A stretch of DNA of 64,000 bases from Blastomussa wellsi (GCA_947652115.1 OX393563.1:26267294-26331293), one strand, 5' to 3'. Counted from the stretch's first letter, positions 32,205 to 43,785 are shown. A program made the numbers and translations. Notes: generated by a model from the sequence alone, not told the origin.

Positions 32205-32880
32205 TCATGTTTCAGTTGTCTGTTTCGGGATGAGGAGTCGTTCTCTTTCGAAGACAAGACCATCATACACGCTCATTTCATCCCTGAAACTGAAGTAAGG
32301 GACTAGTATTGATGGGAGTTTTGTTTCGCCTCTGGCCAGCCAGTCTGGATCACCTCCTTCAACTGCTGCAAAACTTCATCGTCACGGATGTTGCTTCTCG
32401 TCTCCTAAAGTGTCTCGTCTGTCATCGGCAATAGTTAGACTGCATTCACTCGCTCAAACTCTCCTTGGGCATTCTCTGTAGTGGGAAGAGGGTGACCGCA
32501 AGGTTCATCTCTGGACCTGGCTTGTATACAATGGACACATCATACTTCTGCACTTTTAACAGCATCCCTTATAGGTGCGCTTCTGAGTGGTTTGTTGGAG
32601 ATTGCGGTTTATGGTCACTCTAGACTGTTACTGGACGATCATAGACTGCCAGCATTTCTTTCTCGATATGAGCATATCGAGTGTCTGGTTCTGTCAGGGC
32701 ACGGCTTGCGAAAGCTACGGGTTGCCTATTCTGCATGAGGGCGGCTCCAAGTCCCTTTTCAGTAGCGTCACACTGGTCAGTGAGCTCCTCTTCTGGGTTG
32801 TAGTACTTTATTTGGGGAGTGCCTGTGTCACAAGCTTTTTGACCTTCTCGTATGATGCATCATGCTCAGGTTGCCACTGC
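32205..32880 (-). pseudogene. decayed Ty3/gypsy RNase H-integrase fragment
   Basis: Minus-strand pieces in N-to-C order: VPWQWQPEHDASYEKVKKL, then (after a frameshift) KYYNPEEELTDQCDATEKG, LGAALMQ with PVAFASRALTEPDTRYA, then SDHKP, QKYDVSIVYKPGPEM, a piece ending QTGWPEAKQ, and DGLVFERERLLIPKQ. This is the RNase H domain and the start of integrase of a gypsy-type pol. Several stops and frameshifts make it inactive. No LTR was found. Confidence 0.75.
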
Positions 32881-33394
32881 CATGGAACTCCTTTGTTGCT
32901 GTATGGGTTCGAACACCTCTGCTCGCAGTCTAAGCTTGGAATATGCGAATGCCATGAGCGGTTCCACTCCAAAGAAGCCCGTTTCGAACAGGGCGAAGAA
33001 AAATATTGTGATCAGTCTTCCGTGTCGGATTTTTGTCGTTCGTGTAACTGTTCGTTCAAGACAGTTTATGGAAACTTCAGGTCAGAAAACACCGCTGGTT
33101 GACAGTCCGAAAGGGCGAAGACGTCGTACATTAGAACAGAAAGCATTTTCAATGTTTCTTGTCGAGGGGAAGAAGAAAGGTCTTCTCTAAATTCCTTGCA
33201 AAGGTGGTCGTTTCTGATTCAAGTTTAACTGTCGGAACACTTTTTGACAGCATTCCATCGAGTCTGGTTAAAAACTAAACAAGCCGGGAAGCAATAACTA
33301 AAGCCGTTAACTGGGAATTCAAGTGGTTCTACCATAGTTCCAAGTCCTCACTCGCGACCGAAATCCCAGGAGCAAATAAATCGCTACTGCATCG

Positions 33395-33560
33395 ATAGAA
33401 CTTTTTTATAACAGAATAGCTTTGGTAAACCAGGCTTTTTCCAAAACCTGTTGGCAAAAACATCTTTGTTTTCAAGAACAGCGAGAACAGCTTGTTCCTG
33501 TTCCTTTTCTAACTTCCCTCCCAAATTCTCCTCGCATACTCGTTTCAAAACGGCAGTCAT
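33395..33560 (-). pseudogene. possible RecQ-like helicase fragment
   Basis: Minus strand reads EKEQEQAVLAVLENKDVF and then, in a shifted frame, LPTGFGKSLVYQ. LPTGFGKS is a Walker A-type string as found in RecQ/DEAD helicases (K-D-V-F-x-x-LPTGFGKS). A deletion of about 8 nt between KDVF and LPTG would explain the frame change. Only this short piece is recognisable. Confidence 0.4.
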
Positions 33561-33749
33561 GTTTACTGAAATTTAGCACGAGCTACATGTCTCAGTATGG
33601 GCTTTCCATGACATGATTGAAATGTTGATGACAGATATGCGTCATCGCTTTATAGACAGACCAATCAAAACACTCCGCCACCAGCGTGCCGGGCATCAGA
33701 AATGCTGTATGAAGACATTGCAGTCTCTTAAACTCCAGCTGGCGCCCAC

Positions 33750-33866
33750 GAAACTCGCAACTCGCGACTCGCGGATTTGGCGCTCGCCCCTCGAAAATAG
33801 CACTCGCAAATTTTCGCTTTCGTTACGGATTTTGGAGCAAAATAGAGACTGCTCGCAGTCTATCTT
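33750..33866. mobile_element. half copy of the 29027 fold-back MITE
   Basis: ACTCGCGGATTTGGCGCTCGCCCCTCGAAAATAGCACTCGC to GACTGCTCGCAGTCT matches the right arm of 29027-29252. The left arm is absent. Confidence 0.65.
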
Positions 33867-34348
33867 TTCTCGTTCTCTACATTGGGACGCAAAATGGTTA
33901 CTTCTGTCACAAGCTCCACAAACATAGCCTGCGTTGCAGCCGTACGTGCCCCAAGCGGCGCAGTTAGCTCGGCCTTTAAGATGCTTTCTTCCATAGCAAT
34001 CGCACGGCAACCCTAAAACATGGAATCTGGAATCCAGAATAATGAACCGGAATCCGGAATACGGAATCCGTTAAATCAAAGAAAGCAACTTTTTAGGCAC
34101 AGAATCTTACGTTGGATAGTTTATGATCGTTTGTTCTTGTACAAATAAAACACCTTCAAGTTATATGCAAATTCGAACTTGACTTTTTGTGAAGGTGATT
34201 CACTGCTTATCGATCGGAATTCTTGCTGCTCCTATTTTCGTTTCCATCATTTTTCATGGTAGCATATTTAACAACAATGATTAAATTTTTAAGTTTCAAT
34301 ATCAAAGTCCACTTAGCTCGTCTAAATAGCAGTCGAGGATATGATTTA

Positions 34349-34550
34349 GGGGCGCCTGATTACATGGACCGGGCTGGCCCGGTTAGCCGGGCTTGTTTCA
34401 GTTTACCGAGATCTCGGTACGTCTGTTAAACGCAACAAAAATCAACTTCGCGATTACATGACAACCGGGCCAGCCCGGTTAGCCGACAAAGAAACCCAAC
34501 CCGGCGAACCGGGCCAGCCCGGCTCATGTAATCAGGCCCTTAGATGCGCA
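34349..34550. mobile_element. fold-back MITE rich in CCGGGCTGGCCCGG
   Basis: Left GGGGCGCCTGATTACATGGACCGGGCTGGCCCGGTTAGCC and right GGCGAACCGGGCCAGCCCGGCTCATGTAATCAGGCCC are inverted; an internal third arm repeats CCGGGCCAGCCCGGTTAGCC. Much more GC-rich than its surroundings. Confidence 0.65.
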
Positions 34551-34740
34551 GGAAGTTTTTCTATTCCTTATCTCGTTGCGGCGAAACGTATGTCTGGTCT
34601 TTTCAATATAGAGTATTGAATTTCATTTTGCTTACGAACTATAAGCTATTCAAAATAGGTTAAGCCCAATTGGCTCATAACTGCGGGGCTTAGCTCCGAT
34701 TTTTCTGTATTATGAAGCGACTTATCGAGACTTAGAGTAT

Positions 34741-34945
34741 ACCTGTTCCCCTGGATGAGATGTTGGGCTATCACAGGTTACTCTTCAGCATTCTGGCTAC
34801 TGCAACAATCCCCTGGTACCTATTTATACTCATGGGTAGGGAAAGGCGCTATGAGGGTTTTAGTGTCTTGTCCAAGAACACAGCGTAGTTCCCCGGCCTG
34901 GCTTGAACCCAAACCGTGGTATCCGGAGCCCAGTACAACAATAGG
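34741..34945 (-). mobile_element. tRNA-derived SINE, reverse orientation
   Basis: Read on the minus strand: a GGATACCACGGTTTGGGTTCAAGCC head with B box, GTTCTTGGACAAGACACTAAAAC, CTACCCATGAGTATAAATAGG. Same block order as at 16318 but more diverged. Confidence 0.6.
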
Positions 34946-34999
34946 GAGCTTAAGCAATGACGACGGCACCGGCTAGGACGACGCCTGCTTAACAATGAA

Positions 35000-35460
35000 T
35001 TGACATTTGACGCACGAATCTATCTCGCACTTGTCTTGATGTATTCGGTGCATCTATGGCTTTCAAACGCAGTTCTTGTAGAAAATGAAAGGACGGCGTT
35101 TATTTTCAAACAGAAAAACTAAAATTAAGCCGTCGATGTTCACGTTCTCCAAAGTACTCAGAATTTGGTCATTTCACGTTGATACTTTGCAGAGGACGGC
35201 AGAGAAATGTACAAAAATTATCAGCTATTGTACTGCTCATTAAATCGTTTGTTTTGCGACGTTCTCGTTGACGTTCCCGTCGTGGTTTGCTTCCCTAATA
35301 TCATATGACGACAGTGCCTCCTTGAGTCTTTGTACGTGGTGGCAAATGGGGGATCCAATCGACGAATCACTAGTCTATATTCACAAATCAACTATATGTG
35401 AATGTACATATTGGAGGGCTTTTAAAATCATTTGAACATGGAAAGTACAACGTTTAATGA
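35000..35460. other. no feature recognised
   Basis: Flank on the 3' side of the LINE. No open frame or repeat recognised. GAACATGGAAAGTACAACGTTTAATG directly abuts the tail and would hold the target-site duplication. Confidence 0.4.
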
Positions 35461-35470
35461 TTTTTTTTTT

Positions 35471-35757
35471 ATTTATTTAAATATTTGCAAAGTACAAGCA
35501 ATATACACACTACAGTTACATACATTGATACATTGAAGACCTCCCCCCCCCCAAAAAAAAAAAACCAGTTAAAAATACAGTTAGAAATACAAAAGATATT
35601 ACATCACTGGTCAAGCTATTACATTCTTTTGGTACATTCTTCACAAAAGATAATCTTAGAAATAATTACTTAAGAATACTACTTATAATTTATATTAGTT
35701 AAGTTGGTTTAATTATCCATTTCTTATGAAAATATTCTTTTTCCACGATTCTACTTT
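35471..35757 (-). other. LINE 3' UTR and A-rich tail
   Basis: Non-coding stretch between the ORF2 stop and the poly(A)-like end. On the minus strand it ends in AAATAAATAAAAAAAAAA. It contains a TTTTTTTTTGGGGGGGG-type homopolymer pair at about 35540-35565 (minus strand). Confidence 0.6.
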
Positions 35758-38345
35758 CTACTTAGTTTTGATTTTGGCTTTAAACCCCTCGATTTTAGGA
35801 AGGGTTTGACTTCTTCTGCAGTCCCACAAGAACAATTTTCCAATAATTATAAAGTAATTTAGTAGATCAAGTAAAGGGCATTTTTCCGAGAATATTCCAA
35901 ATAAAACGTCTTTTAGAGAGAGGTGAATCTGCTGCTTTGATAGTAGGCGCCAGTATGATGTAAAATCTCTCCAGAATTGTCTTGTATGGGAACAGTTGTA
36001 AAAGAAATGATTCAAGGTTTCGGATTCAATTTTACAAAAAGTACACAAATCATCATTTTTGTATCCAATTTTATATAATTTGGTGTTTGTATACATAATA
36101 GAGTTTATAACTTTATATTGGAAAGCTTTCACATAAGATTCAAGTGCAACAGAATGCGGTAATGAAAATATTTGATTGATCTGGTCAATCGAAAAATCGA
36201 AATCCCTCTGCAGTTTAGAGATGATATTGGGAGGTTTAGCCTTTCTAGAAACAAGTAGAGAATAGTAATCTTTTGATCGTCTCTGTTTAATATCAAAAAT
36301 ATTATTTTCAAACGTGAAAGAAGGAGAAAGGGGTGATATTGGCACATTAATGATCCTAAGTTGTGAAGGTATAGAGTGTCGGAGGCCCGCCCACTGTAGA
36401 AAATTTGTTTTGTTTATCTTGTTCGAGAGTTGGGTGAAAGCATCGGTTAGGTCCCGGTCAAACAGGAGATCATTCGTAAAGGTAATTCCTGCCTCGCGAT
36501 AATTTTTGAAATAGACCGGCTTTTTATCAATTTTAATATCTTTATTATTCCAAATGATATTTCGATAATCCTTTTCGTCAGCAAAGGTATCCCGAAATTC
36601 GGACCACCACTGCAGAAGTTCGTGGTAGAATTGAGAAGATAAATTGTAATCTTTGATATCATAATTACAATTGAGAAAAAATATACCCCCAACATGCTCT
36701 AATAGGCGAAGAAAGTATCTCTTCCATGTTGCAGTTGAATCATTAAATACTCTCTGTAGCCATGCTAACCTCAACGATTTAATCATGCAGTCAACATCTA
36801 TCATTTTTAAACCACCATTCCCAAAATCATTTATTACAGACACACGAGTTACTTTATCTACACCTCTCCACAGGAAATTAAAAAGCAATCGATTCAGTTC
36901 ATTTACTACTTCTTTTGGTGTTGGTAATATGGAGCATACATAAACAAACTTTGGTATCAAAAAGGATTTAATAATTGTTATTTTTCCATAGAGGGATAGG
37001 CCTCTTGAGGACCAGATGTTAATAAGCTTTTTAATGCTGTCGAGTCTTTCAATAAAATTTTTCTCTTTTAGAAGTTTCAGATCATATGAGAAATAGACTC
37101 CCAGAGCTTTGATCGGGGTTTTGGGCCACTTAATGCCAAAGAGTTCTTCCATTCTTCCTCTTAATAAGCCGATCCACATGCCTTCGGTTTTTGAGGAGTT
37201 AGTCTTGAGGCCAGAAATACTTTGAAAAAGCTCTAAGAGTTTAAAAAGTGATTTTGCTGAATCGACGTCGGCAAGAGTTGCAGTTGTGTCATCAGCATAT
37301 TGCAGGAGTTTCGTTTCCTCTTGTCCAATAACAATACCTCTAATCTCTGGATTCTGTCGAATGGCGATGGCAAGCGTTTCTACGACGATTACGAAAAGGT
37401 ACGGAGACAAAGGATCCCCCTGCCGAACGCCACGTTCAAGTGGGAAGTAGTTTGAAGTTAAACCGTTATTTATTATGCAGCTTCTGATATCTTTGTAGAA
37501 AACTTTAACCCAGCGAATGAAATCTGGACCAAAATTAAATTCTTCAAGACATTTTAAGAGGAATTCCCATTCAACACTATCAAAAGCCTTCTGGAAGTCA
37601 ATAAATATCATTAAACCGGGAATATTTTCCTTAACAGTGAAATCCATAATGTCGTAAATAGAGCGTATTGTTTCGCCAATAAATCGGTCTTTTACATACC
37701 CAGTCTGGTTTTGATGAATTATATCTGGTAGAACACTTTTAATCCTCCATGCAATTGCTTTGGTCATAATTTTTGTATCTACATTAACAAGAGAAATAGG
37801 GCGCCAATTCTCTAGCAGTGTACGGTCTTTCCCTTTTTTTTCGAGAAGAGTGATGACAGCTTGTTTTTGAGAGTTAGACATCTCACCTTTTTCAAAACAT
37901 TCATTGATACATCTAATAAAACTGTCCTTAAGAACATCCCAGAAGGTTTTATAAAATTCAATGGGAATACCATCATTCCCAGGGGTTTTATTGAGATCAA
38001 AGCTATTTAGAAGGCGAAAACATTCCTCAGATGAAATAATTCCTTCACATTGCTTTTGTTGTTCTTCAGATAATTTTGGAATATTTAGATCATTCAAGAA
38101 AGCAGAGATTTTTTGCGTACTATCTGGATCATCGTTTTTGCTCTTATATAGTTGTCGATAAAAGCGTTCCTGCTCCTTCAGTATATCAAAAGGATCTGTC
38201 TTAAATTCACCACTTATAAAGAGTTTTCGTATATGTTTCTTTATGTGATTTCTTTTCTCCAAATTAAGAAAATATTTCGTACTCTTCTCCCCGTGTTCAT
38301 GCCAGCGCGCGCGCGCTCGTATAATAATTCCCTTGGTTTTTCTTC
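35758..38345 (-). CDS. LINE ORF2, reverse transcriptase and C-terminal knuckle (frame 2)
   Basis: Continues ORF2 after the frameshift; the open frame from the first Met is 834 residues (38262-35758) and in-frame sequence begins earlier with a WHEHGEKSTKYFLNLEKRN string, the usual entry to a LINE reverse transcriptase. Motifs in order: WRPISLVNVDTKIMTK, QTGYVKDRFIGE, IFIDFQKAFDSVEW (motif A), GVRQGDPLSPYLF (motif B), QYADDTTA (motif C, near 37290-37300), then CTFCKIESETLNHFFYNCSH zinc knuckle near the C-terminus. All catalytic aspartates are present. It copies element RNA into DNA at the nicked target. Confidence 0.87.
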
Positions 38346-39704
38346 GTAGAAAGTTTCTAATTTTTCCTGAGCAGCCCGATATCGTGATGCATTTAAATCA
38401 CTTGGTGACCTTTCAAGTTCTTCCTTTACCTTACTTAATTCTTCTTGAAGAGTGTTTTCTTTCTTATTTCTTTCCTTCGATTTTTCCTTGGAGAAATTTA
38501 TTGCGTGGGCCCTTATATTATATTTAATCCAGTCCCAAACACTTCGATGATCCGAAAGTTCCTTTCTTCCCTCTGCAGCCCATACTGGCAGCAGATCGGT
38601 AACACTGTTTACATATGTATCGTCCGCTAATAACGAGCAGTTTAATTTCCAATATCCAGGTCCCTTCTGCTCATTTTCTAGCTTTCCAATTTCTAGTGAA
38701 ATTGCGTCATGGTCTGTTCTAATAGCGGGAATTATCTCAGTCGCTCTTACCATGTCGAATAAATGGTTAGATATCAGATAATAATCGAGGCGACAAAATA
38801 TTCTTGGAGATTTTTGACTCCAGGTGAAACTCTTTGTATCTGGATTTTTGATTCGCCATATATCTACCAAATCAAGTTGACTTTGTAAGCATTCGAGACA
38901 ATTAGTGACTGATTTTCTTTTAAGGAGCACACCTCCTTTTTTGTCAAGTTCAGGATTTAGTGGGCAATTGAAATCCCCTCCTATAATAATATTATCTTCT
39001 GACTCAAGGTCTTCTTTTTGTAAGATTTCAAACAGATTTCTAATGAAGATTGTGTGATCTTTGTCTTTGTTTGGAGCATATATGTTTATTAACACATACG
39101 TTTTGTCTTTGATCGTAGCTTTTACAATTATATAGCGTCCCATAGGGTCAAGAATCTGGTTATGAATAGAACAATCAAATCCAGCTTTAATCAAAATTGC
39201 AACTCCACGAGCGTTTGGGCTACCGTGCGATGTTATGATCTCTGCACCCCATTCATTTTTCCATTGTACTTCCGTTTTAACTGTGGAGTGTGTTTCTTGT
39301 AAAAATATTATATCTGCTTTTCGTTTCCTGCACCAAGTAAACATTGTTCTTCTTTTTATAAAATTGCTAATACCCTTCACGTTGAGCGATACTAATTTAA
39401 AAACATCTGTCATCTGATATCTCTGATGTTGATTGAAGTTGGAAACCGCAGAAGAAGCCAAACAAAAGAAATTCATGAAAGCGAACCAAAAAAAAATAAA
39501 TAATTTTCCAAATCCAACTAATATAAAAAGAAACTGTGAAAAACGTGCGCATTGGGAATATGGATACCTGTTAATTATTTTAAACTCGAATATATAATTA
39601 GTTACCGCGTTGCCGTGTGTAAGAAAATAATTTACATGTAAACAAACTACAAATAACGTGAATACATAAAATGTTTCTCTAACGTGCATTTCTCTAACGT
39701 GCAT
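38241..39704 (-). CDS. LINE ORF2, endonuclease part (frame 1)
   Basis: Residues about 100-360 form an exonuclease-endonuclease-phosphatase fold: SLNVKGI, ADIIFLQETHS (catalytic Glu), GGDFNCPLNPELDKKGG, RLDYYLIS and TDHDAISLEI (catalytic His-Asp). It nicks target DNA to prime reverse transcription. The first 14 residues hold a duplicated MHVRE made by a 15-bp repeat, so the true start may be either ATG or a later one. The frame is lost near 38337-38341, where the minus strand has AAAAA and one more A would keep the frame into the reverse-transcriptase ORF. Confidence 0.82.
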   Translation of the reverse strand: MHVREMHVRETFYVFTLFVVCLHVNYFLTHGNAVTNYIFEFKIINRYPYSQCARFSQFLFILVGFGKLFIFFWFAFMNFFCLASSAVSNFNQHQRYQMTDVFKLVSLNVKGISNFIKRRTMFTWCRKRKADIIFLQETHSTVKTEVQWKNEWGAEIITSHGSPNARGVAILIKAGFDCSIHNQILDPMGRYIIVKATIKDKTYVLINIYAPNKDKDHTIFIRNLFEILQKEDLESEDNIIIGGDFNCPLNPELDKKGGVLLKRKSVTNCLECLQSQLDLVDIWRIKNPDTKSFTWSQKSPRIFCRLDYYLISNHLFDMVRATEIIPAIRTDHDAISLEIGKLENEQKGPGYWKLNCSLLADDTYVNSVTDLLPVWAAEGRKELSDHRSVWDWIKYNIRAHAINFSKEKSKERNKKENTLQEELSKVKEELERSPSDLNASRYRAAQEKLETFYEEKPRELLYERARAGMNTGRRVRNIFLIWRKEIT

Positions 39705-39715
39705 TTCTCTGTTCT

Positions 39716-40626
39716 CTAACGTGTATTTGAGCTCTTCAGCTCTCCATCTGCATGAACTGTGCTGTTCATAATAAGTCCATAGTAAGGAAGGTTTTCAGTC
39801 TCAGCACCCCTATATACTTGTCCATTAATAATTAATTTGTCCACTTTGAAAAAAGCTGACTGTTTTTCTCGTTTAGCGTTCTTTAATACTGGATACAGTT
39901 TCTCATGAATTATATCAATCTCTTTAGGATAATCGTGTAAATTCCGATTCCGGTACCTTTCAAATTTTTAACCTTTGTCATAACATACTCTTTATCTTGA
40001 TAGAAACTAAATTTGGCTATTATAGGCCTAGGCTTAGTGAGATTTTGTGAGTTTCGCCGAGTTGGTAGGCGATGCACTCGCTCAAAACGAATTTCATTCA
40101 TATCTTCTCTTACTATTCCTAAATTATTTTCCATCATCTTTCTTACCAAATCTTCGGTTTCACGCGGTGTCTCTCCTTCTATTTCGTTGAGGTTAAAGAT
40201 CTTTATGCTTTCTCTCCTTGTATAGGCCTCCAGCTTAATGTTACGGCATTTCATCTGCTCCACCTGCTTTTTAAGTTTTCTCACCTCGTCGCTATCTTTA
40301 GCTTGCTGCGTCGACAAATTCTCCACGCTGGGTTTTAATTTTTCTAGTTCTTCTTTCGTGTTTTGTGCAGCTTTCTTTAATTCTTGGCTTTCATCTTCGA
40401 CTGTTTTCAGACGATCCTTCATAGCAGTGATTTCGGTAAACAAGTCCAGCAATTTATCCATCTTGGCCTCTAAATTTGCCAGCCTTCCAGAAGCTCCGCA
40501 ACAATGGTCGCCATCATACTCTTCGTCTGTTTGAGATGCGGTTTCTTCTCTCGCTCTCTTTCGTGAGCTCGAGCTAGCCGTCGGATCAGTGGATACTTCT
40601 TCCTTTTCCTTTTCATTACCTCCCAT
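39716..40626 (-). pseudogene. LINE ORF1 (coiled coil, RRM-like), one frameshift
   Basis: The frame from 40626 gives 238 residues: a basic stretch SSRKRAREE, a cysteine pair, a coiled coil at about residues 50-135 rich in E, K and L heptads, then RRESIKIFNLNEIEGE and RPIIAKFSFYQDKEYVMTKV, typical of L1-type ORF1 RNA-binding domains. The frame stops at 39910, but a second frame starting near 39935 reads DYPKEIDIIHEKLYPVLKNA and DKLIINGQVYRG, the expected C-terminal domain, and ends at the TAG at 39716-39718. A single-base loss around 39931-39940 explains this. In the family ORF1 is an RNA-binding chaperone that trimerises through the coiled coil. Confidence 0.78.
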
Positions 40627-40709
40627 TTTCTGCAGACAGAGCGCTGATTAAATAGATTTACATACTTTTTAAAACATATCTTCGAGAGCGATCAAAAACA
40701 CGTCCGCTT

Positions 40710-40909
40710 NNNNNNNNNNNNNNNNNNNNNNNNNNNNNNNNNNNNNNNNNNNNNNNNNNNNNNNNNNNNNNNNNNNNNNNNNNNNNNNNNNNNNNNNNNN
40801 NNNNNNNNNNNNNNNNNNNNNNNNNNNNNNNNNNNNNNNNNNNNNNNNNNNNNNNNNNNNNNNNNNNNNNNNNNNNNNNNNNNNNNNNNNNNNNNNNNNN
40901 NNNNNNNNN
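40710..40909. other. assembly gap, 200 N
   Basis: Exactly 200 N, a conventional placeholder length. It hides the 5' end of the LINE and the left border of duplication copy A. Confidence 0.98.
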
Positions 40910-42569
40910 AGCTTTCTTAGTTTTCGTTTTTTTCCTTAAATAGGGTGTCATTTTTCGAGTTTGGTCCTCAAATAAGTATCAAATTCCGTTTTCTTGATCC
41001 TTGAAATAGGGTCAGGGCTTAAGAACCTTCGCTGCACGCGGCACACGCCTATCCGAAATTTAGGGTAGTTACCCCCCGGGGAACAAAGCACAACGTTTTT
41101 TTCATCGTTTGAAGTTTTCCCGTTGGGTCTCGGAATTCAGGAGCAAAAACCGACTGCTCGATCGAAGTCTACTTTAAGCAGGACATGCTACAAAGTAGCG
41201 ACACTTACCGTAATGTTCTCGTATGGTGATACGAGGGAGGTATAAAATAATCTTGGTAGCTTAGTTTCGTTTTATTTCAACGCATTAATCATTATTATAT
41301 AACGCGTCCAATTGCAATTAGCTGTTCAACAAACAGGTGTCAAACGTTCATGGGTTGCTAATGATTGACTTTTAAATATTCCTACTCTCTTGTTCCCTCT
41401 ACGCGCCTGAATGCTGTCAACATCGCGCGGTGTTGGTCGCCATCAGTAAGAATATCAATAGTTCTTATAATTTTCCATAAAAAGTCTCATTTTTCGATTC
41501 GTGAACGTCATCCCGAGACATGTTCGTAAACCCGTAAACAACAAAAGAATATCACAGAAAAACGAAGCGACCAACCATTCGAAACCGCCGTAAAGAATTC
41601 GCCCAAAACACCGAAACGAGCGAAGAGTGAACGAAATCCTTAAAACAAGATAAACCAGCTACACATAAGGGGTTGCAGTTCCTTATGGGCTTTTGGTAAA
41701 ACCAATTGCCATTATTGAGAGCTATCAGGCTAACCCGGAGAATGCTATTCAGCACTGGTGATTGCTGGGATATTTTTGTTGTAGATTTCTAGAAGAGCAA
41801 AAGGTTGTGTGTTATATAAGTTTGTTTGTTTTATTTGAAAGTTGTGAATGGAAAAGGAAACCTTTCGCAAACGACAAATTTGTAACGACTGCTTACAACT
41901 TGCAACAAATGACATCAAGCTCAAACAATGTCTACATTGATATTCAACACAGATCCTAATGTTCTATTCGTTCACAAACTTGAAACATTGCAATCTTCTA
42001 CGATAAAACAATACTATCATATGTAGGCTATATATTGATATAGCTGATATAATGAAGGCATACACACTTTGGTGATACCAAAATGCAATGTTTTCCGTGT
42101 TCAATGCAGAGACAAAAACCGCTTCCTGTCTACGCGCGTAATTGCGTTTTATTTCAAAGTATTAAAATCATGATATATTAATGTGTATGATAGCTGTAGG
42201 ATGCCTATTGATACCGTCCCACTGTGAAATCGTTAATTACTTAAAGGATTATTTAAAAGTCCTTACCGAAATGCAATCGATATCTCCCGCGGCCTACAAT
42301 TTCGAATTGTAATAAGCTCACCCTTTAATTAAACTCTCATTTCACGATAGGTGATAAATCACATTGACGGCGGCGGGCTTGGTAAGTTGTTGAATATTCC
42401 TCAAGACAAAAACATTTACAAATGTTCAATTCGTGTGAGGCAGGACTGGCTATTTTGGCATAATCGGTCTCACAGGTTGATATCAAGAATTATAAAATTA
42501 TAAAAACCACGCAAAGTAATAATACAAAATTGAAAATTAAAAACAGGGATAAGAATTTACAGCGAAGAA

Positions 42570-42782
42570 GGTGGTTTAATAGAGCGTTGGACTTGAAATC
42601 CGTTAGTCGCGGGATCAAGTCCCGCTCTGACCACTAGCTGGTGTTCTGGTGTTCCCGAGTTCAACTCCTCGGCTACGCTTGTAAATATCCAACTGGTCTG
42701 CCTCCTGCCAGTTGTTATGTTTATTTACAATATTTGCTTGTAATGGCCCTGGAAAGCCCCAATGGGGAGTGGTCAATTAAGA
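42570..42782 (+). mobile_element. tRNA-Ser-derived SINE, copy A (head deleted)
   Basis: Begins at TTTAATAGAGCGTTGGACTTGAAATCC; the first part of the tRNA-like head, with most of the A box, is missing compared with 47157. The body runs on with CTGACCACTAGCTGG, CTCGGCTACGCTTG, GCCAGTTG, TTTACAATATTTGCTTG and AAAGCCCCAATGGGGAGTGG. The TA-flanked element follows almost at once. Confidence 0.78.
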
Positions 42783-42784
42783 TA

Positions 42785-42940
42785 CAGTGCGACCTCTATT
42801 AAGCGGCCACCATCGGGACTTTGAAAAGTGGCCGCTTAATAGAGGTTGGCCGCTTAATAGAGGTAAAATATAAATTGGACAAATAATTCGGGACATTAGA
42901 AAGTGGGCGTTTAACCCTTTACTGCCCAAGGGGTCTCCCT

Positions 42941-42987
<47 letters not shown>

Positions 42988-43054
42988 CACGCTTGGGCAG
43001 GAAAGGGTTAAGGGAGATAGTTTTTTAACCCTTTACTGCCCAAGGGGTCTCCCT

Positions 43055-43101
<47 letters not shown>

Positions 43102-43168
43102 CACGCTTGGGCAGGAAAGGGTTAAGGGAGATAGTTTTTTAACCCTTTACTGCCCAAGGGGTCTCCCT

Positions 43169-43215
<47 letters not shown>

Positions 43216-43282
43216 CACGCTTGGGCAGGAAAGGGTTAAGGGAGATAGTTTTTTAACCCTTTACTGCCCAAGGGGTCTCCCT

Positions 43283-43329
<47 letters not shown>

Positions 43330-43396
43330 CACGCTTGGGCAGGAAAGGGTTAAGGGAGATAGTTTTTTAACCCTTTACTGCCCAAGGGGTCTCCCT

Positions 43397-43443
<47 letters not shown>

Positions 43444-43510
43444 CACGCTTGGGCAGGAAAGGGTTAAGGGAGATAGTTTTTTAACCCTTTACTGCCCAAG
43501 GGGTCTCCCT

Positions 43511-43557
<47 letters not shown>

Positions 43558-43624
43558 CACGCTTGGGCAGGAAAGGGTTAAGGGAGATAGTTTTTTAACC
43601 CTTTACTGCCCAAGGGGTCTCCCT

Positions 43625-43671
<47 letters not shown>

Positions 43672-43738
43672 CACGCTTGGGCAGGAAAGGGTTAAGGGAG
43701 ATAGTTTTTTAACCCTTTACTGCCCAAGGGGTCTCCCT

Positions 43739-43785
<47 letters not shown>

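Larger units (their letters stand above)
35461..40709 (-). mobile_element. near-full-length L1/Tx1-type LINE
   Basis: A two-ORF non-LTR retrotransposon on the minus strand: ORF1 (about 40626-39716), an 11-nt spacer, ORF2 (39704-35758) with apurinic-type endonuclease, reverse transcriptase and a CCHC-like knuckle, a 3' UTR of about 290 bp and an A-rich tail, seen on the + strand as T10 then ATTTATTT from 35461. The 5' UTR runs into the 200-N gap. Each ORF shows one single-base frameshift and otherwise intact motifs, so the copy is young. Target-site duplication cannot be checked because the 5' end is lost in the gap. Confidence 0.85.

Noticed and set aside
32587..33190. + strand frames of 171 and 112 codons
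   Set aside because: The minus strand carries clear gypsy RNase H sequence; the + frames are shadows of it.
36129..38630. small frames on both strands within the LINE
   Set aside because: Shadows of ORF2 in other frames.
41762..41959. 65-codon frame conserved with 46347-46544 as a small gene
   Set aside because: Conservation is no greater than that of the surrounding duplicated DNA; no homology, no codon-level signal visible.
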